DNA of 27,080 nucleotides. Source: Actinomycetes bacterium (GTDB taxonomy: Bacteria; Actinomycetota; Actinomycetes; Nanopelagicales; Nanopelagicaceae). The position numbers and the translations under genes were made by a program. Position 1 is the stretch's first letter, and each line of letters opens with the position of its first letter. A model generated the notes under the pieces. It saw nothing but the letters and a program-made list of their open reading frames with translations. It was not told the DNA's origin and did no database searches. Below are positions 1 through 6,241 of the stretch, in pieces. The DNA lies in the NCBI GenBank assembly GCA_014190175.1, contig BJFZ01000017.1:1-27080 (forward strand). The letters run 5' to 3'.

Positions 1-298
1 TGTTTCAATCACCGATCCAAGTGGTGCAGTTATTGCATGGTCTTCAGCTGGCCAAGTTGGTTACAAAGGATCACGTAAATCAACACCATTTGCTGCCCAA
101 CTTGCTGCTGAAGCTGCTGCACGTCGCGCACAAGAACATGGTGTTCGCAAAGTAGATGTATTTGTTAAGGGACCAGGCTCTGGTCGCGAAACAGCTATTC
201 GTTCATTACAGGCTGCCGGATTAGAAGTTGGAGCTATCGCAGATATGACTCCAGCTCCACATAATGGTTGCCGTCCACCAAAGCGTCGCCGGGTTTAG
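1..298 (+). CDS. rpsK: 30S ribosomal protein S11, C-terminal part
   Basis: The window opens inside this gene; the first full codon begins at base 2 and 98 codons remain before the TAG at 296-298. S11 sits on the platform of the 30S subunit and lines the mRNA exit and E-site region together with S6, S18 and S7. The visible part contains the conserved core (ITDPSGAV near the edge, then [28 protein letters not shown]) and the family C-terminus, an Asp-Met-Thr-Pro-x-[12 protein letters not shown] run. rpsD follows 14 bases later, the normal alpha-operon order. The missing N-terminus lies off the window edge and does not indicate a broken gene. Confidence 0.97.
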   Translation, partial: VSITDPSGAVIAWSSAGQVGYKGSRKSTPFAAQLAAEAAARRAQEHGVRKVDVFVKGPGSGRETAIRSLQAAGLEVGAIADMTPAPHNGCRPPKRRRV

Positions 299-312
299 GG
301 GAGGAGAGAGAT

Positions 313-939
313 ATGGCTCGTTATACCGGAGCAGATTGCAAGCGTTGTCGTCGCGAGAAAGTAAAGCTCTTCCTTAAGGGCTCTAAATGCGATGGACCAA
401 AATGTCCGATCGAATCACGTCCTTACCCACCAGGCCAGCATGGTCGCGGTCGCACTAAAGACAGTGAGTACTTATTGCAGATGCGTGAGAAGCAAAAGTG
501 CGCACGTATTTATGGAATTTTGGAAAAGCAGTTCCGCGGATATTACGAAGAGGCAAACCGCCGTCAAGGACGTACTGGTGAAAACCTACTTCGCATCTTG
601 GAAACTCGTTTAGACAACGTAGTTTTCCGTGCCGGTTTTGCAAAGAGTCGCGACATGGCCCGCCAATTGGTGCGTCACGGTCACTTCTTAGTTAACGGTG
701 AGAAAGTAAATATTCCTTCATACCGCGTAACTGCAAACACCATCATCGATGTTCATCCAGGATCACATGATCTAACTCCATTCATCATCGCAAGTGCTGA
801 ATTAGGAGATCGTTCAGTCCCAGCTTGGATGGAAGTTGTTGGCTCAAAGTTGCGAATTCTGGTTCACGCACTTCCAGAGCGCGCTGTGATTGATACCCAA
901 ATTCAAGAGCAGTTAATTGTTGAGTTTTATTCTAAGTAA
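313..939 (+). CDS. rpsD: 30S ribosomal protein S4, zinc-binding (C+) form
   Basis: S4 is a primary 16S rRNA-binding protein that nucleates 30S assembly and shapes the mRNA entry site. The ATG at 313 is preferred over an in-frame upstream ATG at 268, because 313 has a strong purine-rich SD (ggggaggagag, about 298-308) and gives the family start MARYTG; the upstream ATG lies inside rpsK. The product is 208 aa, normal for S4. Cysteines 9, 12, 26 and 31 form a CxxC...CxxxxC zinc site of the C+ type, followed by the S4 core (RPYPPGQHGR, SEYLLQ, EKQ) and the S4 RNA-binding domain (LDNVVFRAGFAKSRDMARQLVRHGHFLVNG). From memory, several actinobacterial S4 proteins, including that of M. tuberculosis, lack these cysteines. 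A short tandem repeat covers the stop codon and the following spacer. Confidence 0.97.
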   Translation: MARYTGADCKRCRREKVKLFLKGSKCDGPKCPIESRPYPPGQHGRGRTKDSEYLLQMREKQKCARIYGILEKQFRGYYEEANRRQGRTGENLLRILETRLDNVVFRAGFAKSRDMARQLVRHGHFLVNGEKVNIPSYRVTANTIIDVHPGSHDLTPFIIASAELGDRSVPAWMEVVGSKLRILVHALPERAVIDTQIQEQLIVEFYSK

Positions 940-960
940 TTAGAAGTAATTAGAAGTAAT
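931..960 (+). repeat. 10-bp tandem repeat over the rpsD stop codon
   Basis: The unit tagaagtaat is present twice exactly (941-950, 951-960) and once with two differences (931-940, tctaagtaat, holding the rpsD stop at 937-939). A further degenerate piece, aagtagtaag, follows. The effect is a string of extra stop codons after rpsD in more than one frame. It looks like replication slippage; no function is evident. Confidence 0.8.
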
Positions 961-977
961 AAGTAGTAAGGAGTAAG

Positions 978-1004
978 CGAACTTCTCGCCCCGAGGGAAG
1001 TTCG
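978..1004 (+). promoter_or_regulatory. Hairpin in the rpsD-rpoA spacer
   Basis: Perfect 8-bp arms, cgaacttc (978-985) and gaagttcg (997-1004), enclose an 11-base loop that is itself partly complementary (ctcg/cgag). There is no U-tract after it, so it is not a standard intrinsic terminator. It could be an mRNA processing or stability element, a protein-binding leader structure, or a simple stem-loop between two genes of one operon. Confidence 0.55.
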
Positions 1005-1019
1005 TGAAGTTCGAAAAGT

Positions 1020-1043
1020 TGGAGATCAAATAGTGGATCTCCA
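1020..1043 (+). promoter_or_regulatory. Hairpin just upstream of the rpoA ribosome-binding site
   Basis: Arms tggagatc (1020-1027) and gatctcca (1036-1043) are perfectly complementary over 8 bp around an 8-base loop. The rpoA SD (ggagg, 1052-1056) lies 9 bases downstream, so the stem leaves the SD free. Whether it acts on rpoA translation or only as a spacer element cannot be decided from sequence. Confidence 0.5.
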
Positions 1044-1063
1044 CGAGTTATGGAGGATATCTA

Positions 1064-2155
1064 GTGCTTATCGCGCAACGTCCCATCTTGTCCGAAGAAG
1101 TTGTGAGTGAATACCGCTCTCGCTTCATCATCGAACCATTAGAGCCAGGTTTTGGTTACACCCTGGGCAACTCTTTACGTCGCACCTTGCTCTCATCAAT
1201 TCCCGGTGCAGCTGTAACAAGCGCGCGAGTTGAAGGCGCACTTCATGAGTTCACCACTCTTGAAGGAGTTAAGGAAGATTTAACAGAGATCGTTCTAAAC
1301 ATTAAAGGTTTAGTACTTTCATCAGATAGTGATGATCCTGTTGTTATGTACATTCGCAAAAGTGGCGAAGGTGTATTAACTGGTACTGACATCGTTGTCC
1401 CTGCTGGAGTTGAAGTTCATAACCCAGAGATTCACATTGCAACTCTTAATGCAAAAGCAAAAGTTGAAATTGAGCTAACAGTTGAGCGCGGCCGTGGTTA
1501 CGTAACAGCGGTTCAAAATAAACAAGCCGGTCAAGAGATCGGACGCATTCCGATTGACTCGATTTATTCACCAGTTCTAAAAGTTACCTACAAAGTTGAA
1601 GCAACACGTGTTGAACAGCGAACCGACTTTGACCGTTTAGTGCTGGATGTTGAAACCAAGCGCTCAATGGAACCACGTGATGCAATGGCATCTGCCGGAA
1701 AGACACTTGTTGAGCTATTTGGTTTGGCTCGCGAGTTAAATCTTGGTGCAGAAGGAATTGAAATCGGACCTTCTATGACTGATGCTGCACTTGCTGCAGA
1801 TCTTGCTCTTCCAATCGAAGATCTAGATCTAACAGTGCGCTCATACAACTGCTTAAAGCGTGAAGGAATCCACAGCGTTGGTGAACTTGTATCTCGCTCT
1901 GAAGCAGATCTTTTGGATATCCGTAACTTCGGTTCAAAATCAATTGACGAAGTTAAACTTAAGCTTGTAGGAATGGGTCTTCAACTCAAGGACAGCCCAA
2001 TTGGTTTTGATCCAACTCAATCACCTGGTTATCACGACAATGGTGATGATGAGGATGAGGAGTTCTACGTAGTTCCACCAGTAACTCCAATTCACGCGGT
2101 TGATTCACTCAGCCCAGCTCATTCAGATACCCAAAATTCAGAAACACAAGAGTAG
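1064..2155 (+). CDS. rpoA: RNA polymerase alpha subunit
   Basis: The alpha dimer is the scaffold for assembly of beta and beta-prime, and its C-terminal domain contacts upstream DNA and activators. The GTG start at 1064 has the SD ggagg at 1052-1056 and gives the usual actinobacterial beginning MLIAQRP. The N-terminal domain (about 1-240) carries the dimerisation/assembly signature [25 protein letters not shown] at residues 25-49. The alpha-CTD (about 252-312) contains the [12 protein letters not shown] helix-hairpin-helix region near 287-298. At 363 aa it is somewhat longer than the usual 310-350, because of an acidic, Pro- and Ser-rich tail (about 313-363) after the CTD. It is followed by rplQ after 21 bases, as in the standard operon. 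Confidence 0.98.
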   Translation: MLIAQRPILSEEVVSEYRSRFIIEPLEPGFGYTLGNSLRRTLLSSIPGAAVTSARVEGALHEFTTLEGVKEDLTEIVLNIKGLVLSSDSDDPVVMYIRKSGEGVLTGTDIVVPAGVEVHNPEIHIATLNAKAKVEIELTVERGRGYVTAVQNKQAGQEIGRIPIDSIYSPVLKVTYKVEATRVEQRTDFDRLVLDVETKRSMEPRDAMASAGKTLVELFGLARELNLGAEGIEIGPSMTDAALAADLALPIEDLDLTVRSYNCLKREGIHSVGELVSRSEADLLDIRNFGSKSIDEVKLKLVGMGLQLKDSPIGFDPTQSPGYHDNGDDEDEEFYVVPPVTPIHAVDSLSPAHSDTQNSETQE

Positions 2156-2176
2156 TTAGAGGAGATCTGAGCCAAA

Positions 2177-2878
2177 ATGCCAAAGCCAGCAAAGGGACCA
2201 CGCCTCGGTAGTGGACCAGCCCATGAGCGTCTCTTACTAGGAACTCTTGCCGCCCAATTAATTCAACATGGTCGCATTCGCACAACTGTGACAAAAGCAA
2301 AACGCTTGCGTCCAGTTGCTGAGAAGTTGATCAGTGCTGCTAAGAAAGGTGATCTTCCAGCTCGCCGACGAGTAATGGCAGTTATCAGCGATAAGAGCGT
2401 TGTGCACCACTTATTTACTGAAATCGGTCCTCGTTTTGCGCAACGCGATGGTGGATACACCCGCATCACCAAAGTTGGAGTTCGCAAAGGCGATAACTCT
2501 TCGATGGCGATAATTGAAATCCTTACTGAAGGAACTCCTGCAAAACGTGCAGTTGTTTCACAAGCAGATGCAATTGCTAAATCTGCCGCAAAGCGTGATG
2601 ATGCTAAAAAAGCATCTGCTGCGCGCGTTGCAGATCGTGATTCAAATGCGAAGAAGATTTCAGAGCGAATTGCTAACCGAGTTTCAGCTGCAGTAAGTGA
2701 GATTGAAATTGAGAGCGATTCCCCTAAGAAGGCAACCGTCAAAAAAGCTGCTGCTAAAAAGGCTCCAGCCAAAAAAGCTGCTGCTAAAAAGGCTCCAGCC
2801 AAAAAAGCTGCTGCTAAAAAGGCTCCAGCCAAAAAAGCTGCTGCTAAAAAGGCTCCGGCAAAGAAGAGTGCTAAGTAA
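2177..2878 (+). CDS. rplQ: 50S ribosomal protein L17 with a long Lys/Ala-rich tail
   Basis: L17 binds 23S rRNA near the exit side of the large subunit. The ATG at 2177 has the SD gaggag at about 2159-2164. The L17 core occupies about residues 1-118: [21 protein letters not shown], then [20 protein letters not shown], ending near [12 protein letters not shown]. The remaining ~115 residues are an extension: a charged segment (about 120-188), then four copies of the decapeptide [10 protein letters not shown] (189-228), ending KKSAK. The repeat is nearly identical at the DNA level, so it expanded recently or is being homogenised. The tail resembles histone H1 and the basic tails of actinobacterial HU proteins, and may bind rRNA or DNA. 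The core call is certain; the tail's role is unknown. Confidence 0.97.
   Translation: MPKPAKGPRLGSGPAHERLLLGTLAAQLIQHGRIRTTVTKAKRLRPVAEKLISAAKKGDLPARRRVMAVISDKSVVHHLFTEIGPRFAQRDGGYTRITKVGVRKGDNSSMAIIEILTEGTPAKRAVVSQADAIAKSAAKRDDAKKASAARVADRDSNAKKISERIANRVSAAVSEIEIESDSPKKATVKKAAAKKAPAKKAAAKKAPAKKAAAKKAPAKKAAAKKAPAKKSAK
2741..2860 (+). repeat. Four-copy 30-bp tandem repeat encoding [10 protein letters not shown]
   Basis: Units occupy 2741-2770, 2771-2800, 2801-2830 and 2831-2860. The first three are identical; the fourth differs at two positions at its end (ggctccggca for ggctccagcc). The unit length keeps the rplQ reading frame, so copy-number change would lengthen or shorten the basic tail by 10 residues without a frameshift. 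A mirror-image open frame on the minus strand over this region is an artefact of the repeat. Confidence 0.97.
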
Positions 2879-2900
2879 TTTTTAGCAACTTAAAATAATT

Positions 2901-3761
2901 ATGAGTTCGCCCGCCCCTGAATTACTTCCAGAGGGCGGGTTTACTCGTATTAAGTGCGAACTTTCTTATGATGGTTCATATTTTTCAGGTTGGAATTTAC
3001 AACCAGATAGACGGACTATTCAAAGTGTGGTCGAAGATTTATTAAGTCGTTTGATGGCAATTCCGGTTAACACAATGGTGGCTGGTCGAACTGATGCTGG
3101 CGTACACGCAACTGGTCAAGTTTTCCATTTTGATATCGCGCAATTAGATAGAGACCGCTGGAACTTAACTTCACTGATGCAAATTGCTAATCGTCTGTTA
3201 CCTGATGAAGTGCGTCTGAATTCCTTGGATGATGCACCACATGGGTTTCATGCCCGCTATTCGGCGCTACGGCGAAATTATCGCTATCGATTTGCAGATG
3301 GTTTCAAAGTAATTCCACCATTGGCTCGTGCTGATGTTGCACCGTGGCAACAAAATTTAAATATTGATTTAATGAATGACGCCGTTGTGCCATTAATTGG
3401 AACTCATGATTTTGCGGCTTTTTGCCGGAAACGTGAGGGCGCTACATCAATTAGAACTTTGGAAAAGTTTGAGTGGAGCAGAGATAGCGATGGCTTTGCG
3501 CAAGCCCTCGTTAGTGCAGATGCTTTTTGCCATGCGATGGTGCGCTCACTTGTTGGGGCCGCCAGCATCGTCGGCGCCGGCCATGCCGAGATTGGTTGGT
3601 TAGCCGAACTACTTGGTGGCGGGGATCGGGTCGGACGCTCCTTATCCGCTCCAGCTCGAGGATTGACCTTGATTGGGGTGGATTATCCGACTGGGGCTGG
3701 CTTATTGGAACGGGCCCAGGCGCTGACCAGGACCGGAGTGCGCTCACTTCCCGGTGAGTAG
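2901..3761 (+). CDS. truA: tRNA pseudouridine(38-40) synthase
   Basis: TruA isomerises uridines 38-40 in the anticodon arm of many tRNAs to pseudouridine. The protein is 286 aa, in the family range. It shows the N-terminal LSYDGSYFSGW motif (about 21-31) and the catalytic motif AGRTDAGVHATGQV, with the nucleophilic Asp at residue 65, followed by the second domain (RNYRYRF, GTHDFAAFCRK, MVRSLVG). The ATG at 2901 lacks a clear SD, but no other in-frame start is available before the conserved region. It lies 22 bases after rplQ in the common rplQ-truA order. A GC-rich hairpin covers its first codons, which may limit translation or end part of the upstream transcription. Confidence 0.95.
   Translation: MSSPAPELLPEGGFTRIKCELSYDGSYFSGWNLQPDRRTIQSVVEDLLSRLMAIPVNTMVAGRTDAGVHATGQVFHFDIAQLDRDRWNLTSLMQIANRLLPDEVRLNSLDDAPHGFHARYSALRRNYRYRFADGFKVIPPLARADVAPWQQNLNIDLMNDAVVPLIGTHDFAAFCRKREGATSIRTLEKFEWSRDSDGFAQALVSADAFCHAMVRSLVGAASIVGAGHAEIGWLAELLGGGDRVGRSLSAPARGLTLIGVDYPTGAGLLERAQALTRTGVRSLPGE
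2903..2946 (+). promoter_or_regulatory. GC-rich hairpin over the first truA codons
   Basis: cccgccc (2910-2916) pairs with gggcggg (2933-2939) across a 16-base loop. The stem extends outward through a 3/3 internal loop to gagt (2903-2906) with actc (2943-2946). Three Ts follow the GC-rich arm. The structure begins at the G of the truA ATG. It resembles a weak terminator for the ribosomal operon placed inside the next gene, or a translation-limiting structure. Confidence 0.5.
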
Positions 3762-3781
3762 AGCTGCCGCGGTACCCCATT

Positions 3782-3811
3782 TTGACCCAGGCCACGCTCA
3801 AAAGGTACCCT
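3782..3811 (+). promoter_or_regulatory. Probable sigma-A-type promoter for rplM-rpsI
   Basis: TTGACC (3782-3787), an 18-base spacer and TACCCT (3806-3811). The same -35 and -10 hexamers occur with a 17-base spacer upstream of groES in this window, which supports both calls. Transcription would start near 3818, giving a leader of about 87 bases before rplM. Confidence 0.6.
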
Positions 3812-3820
3812 CTACCCCCT

Positions 3821-3835
3821 GACCTCATTGAGGTC
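3821..3835 (+). promoter_or_regulatory. Palindrome at the expected 5' end of the rplM leader
   Basis: gacctca and tgaggtc flank a single T, giving a perfect 7-bp inverted repeat. A second perfect palindrome, tctggccaga (3834-3843), overlaps its end. If the promoter at 3782-3811 is correct these lie at about +4 to +26. They could be an operator or a 5' stem-loop of a ribosomal-protein leader. No known L13 or S9 leader motif was recognised. Confidence 0.45.
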
Positions 3836-3877
3836 TGGCCAGATAGTTTCCTTAAATAAGAAGCTTTCCATGACAAC

Positions 3878-3897
3878 GAAGATAGAGGAAGATAGAG
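3878..3897 (+). repeat. Tandem 10-bp duplication carrying the rplM ribosome-binding site
   Basis: gaagatagag occurs at 3878-3887 and again at 3888-3897, each followed by G so that an agagg SD-like core is made twice (3884-3888 and 3894-3898). The second copy is 6 bases from the GTG start at 3905. Confidence 0.75.
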
Positions 3898-3904
3898 GTT
3901 GCGC

Positions 3905-4378
3905 GTGCGTACATATAGCCCAAAGGCTGGGGATGCAACTCCCGAGTGGCACATCATCGACGCTAAAGATGTTGTGCTCGGACGCCTGGCAACACATGCC
4001 GCAACACTTTTGCGCGGAAAACACAAAGCGACTTTTGCTCCACATATGGACATGGGTGATTTTGTAATTGTCATCAATGCAGAAGCAGTTGCACTTACCG
4101 GATCAAAAGGCGCAAAGAAGATGGAGTTTCGTCACTCTGGTTACCCAGGCGGATTAACTGCAACTACTTATGCTGACATGATGGTCTTGCATCCAACACG
4201 TGCAGTTGAAAAAGCAATCCGCGGAATGCTTCCAAAAAATTCTCTTGGTCGTTCAATCGGAACTAAATTAAAAGTTTATGCAGGACCAGAACACCCACAT
4301 ACCGCTCAAAATCCAAAACCATTTGTGATTAGCCAAGTTTCACAAATCTCACAAATTTCAAAAAGTAAGGTGAGTTAA
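3905..4378 (+). CDS. rplM: 50S ribosomal protein L13
   Basis: L13 is an early-assembling 23S rRNA-binding protein of the large subunit. The GTG at 3905 gives the family start (M)RTYSPKAGD and has agagg (3894-3898) 6 bases upstream; an in-frame TTG at 3899 sits directly against that SD and is less likely. Conserved stretches include [28 protein letters not shown], then [21 protein letters not shown] and the [13 protein letters not shown] motif. The product is 157 aa, about ten more than usual. The excess is a C-terminal run of three-residue repeats ([12 protein letters not shown]) encoded by a 9-bp tandem repeat. The stop overlaps the start of rpsI by one base (TAATG), so the two are translationally coupled. 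Confidence 0.95.
   Translation: MRTYSPKAGDATPEWHIIDAKDVVLGRLATHAATLLRGKHKATFAPHMDMGDFVIVINAEAVALTGSKGAKKMEFRHSGYPGGLTATTYADMMVLHPTRAVEKAIRGMLPKNSLGRSIGTKLKVYAGPEHPHTAQNPKPFVISQVSQISQISKSKVS
4331..4366 (+). repeat. 9-bp tandem repeat at the rplM 3' end
   Basis: Four in-frame 9-bp units encode SQV, SQI, SQI and SKS. The middle two (tcacaaatc, tcacaaatt) are nearly identical and the outer two are degenerate. This adds a short polar tail to L13. Confidence 0.7.
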
Positions 4379-4869
4379 TGTCAGATTTCACAGCTGATCT
4401 TTTAGAAGATGATTCTGAAGAGATTCCAACAAGTTACACATCATCTTCTCCTGCTGCTGCAATTAACCGCTCTGCGATTACCGCACCCGGTGGAGGAACA
4501 GGCCGACGTAAAGAGGCTATTGCGCGAGTTCGCTTAATTCCAGGAAATGGTAAGTGGACACTTAACGGTCGTACCCTTGAACAATATTTTCCAAACAAAG
4601 TTCACCAACAAGCAGTTTCAGAGCCATTCCGCACCGTTGGTGTTGAAGGAAATTACGATGTAATTGCACTTATCAATGGTGGTGGCGTTTCTGGTCAAGC
4701 CGGTGCACTTCGTCTTGGTGTATCTCGTGCATTAAACGAGATTGATGTAGAGGCACACCGTCCACTTTTGAAAAAAGCCGGATTTCTTACCCGTGATGCT
4801 CGTATTATTGAGAGCAAGAAGTACGGTCTAAAGAAGGCCCGTAAACGTTCGCAGTACAGCAAGCGTTAA
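4378..4869 (+). CDS. rpsI: 30S ribosomal protein S9
   Basis: S9 sits in the head of the 30S subunit, and its C-terminal tail reaches the P-site tRNA. The S9 core starts near residue 41 with [20 protein letters not shown], continues through [20 protein letters not shown] and ends with the invariant basic tail [12 protein letters not shown]. The protein is 163 aa; about 40 residues at the N-terminus are an acidic, low-complexity extension seen in other actinobacteria. The ATG shares its A with the last base of the rplM stop. It is followed by glmM after 31 bases, so envelope-sugar genes may be read from the same transcript. Confidence 0.97.
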   Translation: MSDFTADLLEDDSEEIPTSYTSSSPAAAINRSAITAPGGGTGRRKEAIARVRLIPGNGKWTLNGRTLEQYFPNKVHQQAVSEPFRTVGVEGNYDVIALINGGGVSGQAGALRLGVSRALNEIDVEAHRPLLKKAGFLTRDARIIESKKYGLKKARKRSQYSKR

Positions 4870-4900
4870 TTCTTAACCAAATTTAAGGAGCTGGATTTAA

Positions 4901-6229
4901 GTGGCTCTTTTTGGAACAGATGGAATTCGTGGAAGTGCGGGTTCTGCTAATTCACTTTTAAACCCGCAATTAGTGAGTGCAATTGGTGTTGCTACTGGGA
5001 TTGTTTTTATGAGCCAGGCACAAATCTTAATTGGCAGAGATACCCGTAAATCAGGCGTAGAGATTGAGCAGGCATTAATTGCTGGACTCACTAGCGTAGG
5101 AGTAAATGTAACTCTAATTGGAGTTATTCCAACCCCCGGCCTGGCCCATTTAGTTCTTACTCGCAAAGCAGATGCTGCGATCATGATTACCGCCTCTCAC
5201 AATCTAGCCTCTGACAATGGCATCAAAATCTTTGGAAGCAATGGACAGAAAATTCCAGATGAAGTTGAGCGAGAGATTGAGCGGTTAATCGACAGCAAGC
5301 AAGAGGCAAAAATTGCACAACATGGGTTAGTGGTAAAAGAGCAAGATGGAAGAAATGAATACATTACATATTTACTTTCCACAATTTCAAAATCATTAAG
5401 TGGAATTACAGTTGTTGTTGATTGCGCGCACGGAAGTGCAAGTACTTACGCTCCTGAAGTTTTAAAACGCGCCGGCGCTGAAGTTATCGTCATCGGCGCA
5501 ACACCAGATGGTGAAAATATTAATAAAGATTGTGGCTCGACTCATTTAGATTTGCTTGCTGCAAAAGTTTTGCACAGTGGAGCAGATCTAGGTATCGCAC
5601 ATGATGGGGATGCTGATCGAGCACTCCTGATTGATGGCCGTGGAAAAATTGTGGATGGAGATGCCCTCCTTGCGCTTTTGGCGCTTTCAGCAAAAAGAAA
5701 AGCTGAATTACCTGGAAATAAAATCGTAGCCACGGTTATGAGTAATTTAGGGTTTTTGAAGAAGATGGAAAATGAAGGCGTGATAGTTGAGATCGCACAA
5801 GTTGGAGATCGATATGTTCTCGAACAAATGCTCGATCATGAAATCTATTATGGCGGAGAACAATCTGGTCATATAATTTTACGAAAGTTTGCAACCACTG
5901 GGGATGGAATTCTAACGGCGTTACAGATTCTTGAATTGATTGCTAATGGTGAAGCCAAGGCAGAAAATTTATCCGAGATTTTTTCCCCATATCCTCAGGT
6001 ACTTTTAAACATCCCAGTCACAAATAAAGAGCAGGTATTAACTTCAGCAGAATTGAAAATAGCCACTAAATCTGCTGAAAGTGATTTAGGAAATGATGGT
6101 CGTATTTTGATTCGCGCATCAGGTACCGAACCATTAATTCGTGTCATGGTTGAAGCCGATACGCAAAGTAAAGCCGATGTATTGGCAAGAAAATTGGCTG
6201 ACGCAGTAGAATCAGCGGCTAATGCTTAG
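4901..6229 (+). CDS. glmM: Phosphoglucosamine mutase
   Basis: GlmM interconverts glucosamine-6-phosphate and glucosamine-1-phosphate, the step after GlmS on the way to UDP-GlcNAc for peptidoglycan. The GTG start at 4901 has aaggag at 4885-4890. At 442 aa it matches the family. It starts with the typical LFGTDGIRG. The active-site loop TASHN carries the phosphoserine at residue 99; the Mg-binding loop DGDADR is at 235-240; the sugar-binding GGEQSGH follows; and the C-terminal phosphate-binding motif RASGTEPLIRVM is near the end. glmS follows 12 bases downstream, so the two consecutive pathway steps are co-transcribed. No glmS-type ribozyme can fit in that gap. Confidence 0.97.
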   Translation: MALFGTDGIRGSAGSANSLLNPQLVSAIGVATGIVFMSQAQILIGRDTRKSGVEIEQALIAGLTSVGVNVTLIGVIPTPGLAHLVLTRKADAAIMITASHNLASDNGIKIFGSNGQKIPDEVEREIERLIDSKQEAKIAQHGLVVKEQDGRNEYITYLLSTISKSLSGITVVVDCAHGSASTYAPEVLKRAGAEVIVIGATPDGENINKDCGSTHLDLLAAKVLHSGADLGIAHDGDADRALLIDGRGKIVDGDALLALLALSAKRKAELPGNKIVATVMSNLGFLKKMENEGVIVEIAQVGDRYVLEQMLDHEIYYGGEQSGHIILRKFATTGDGILTALQILELIANGEAKAENLSEIFSPYPQVLLNIPVTNKEQVLTSAELKIATKSAESDLGNDGRILIRASGTEPLIRVMVEADTQSKADVLARKLADAVESAANA

Positions 6230-6241
6230 AGGGGAGTTCTG

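Noticed and set aside
268..312. Upstream ATG extending rpsD by 15 residues
   Set aside because: Lies inside rpsK and lacks an SD; the ATG at 313 has a strong SD and the family N-terminus.
2263..2832. 189-aa open frame on the minus strand over rplQ
   Set aside because: It is the complement of the Lys/Ala repeat and the L17 coding sequence; its composition is a repetitive Ala/Phe/Leu pattern and it has no family features.
3511..4077. 188-aa minus-strand open frame across the truA 3' end and rplM 5' end
   Set aside because: It overlaps two well-conserved genes and the promoter region on the other strand and shows no recognisable domain.
6230..6241. glmS ribozyme
   Set aside because: Only 12 bases separate glmM and glmS, far too few for the ribozyme, and only an SD is visible.
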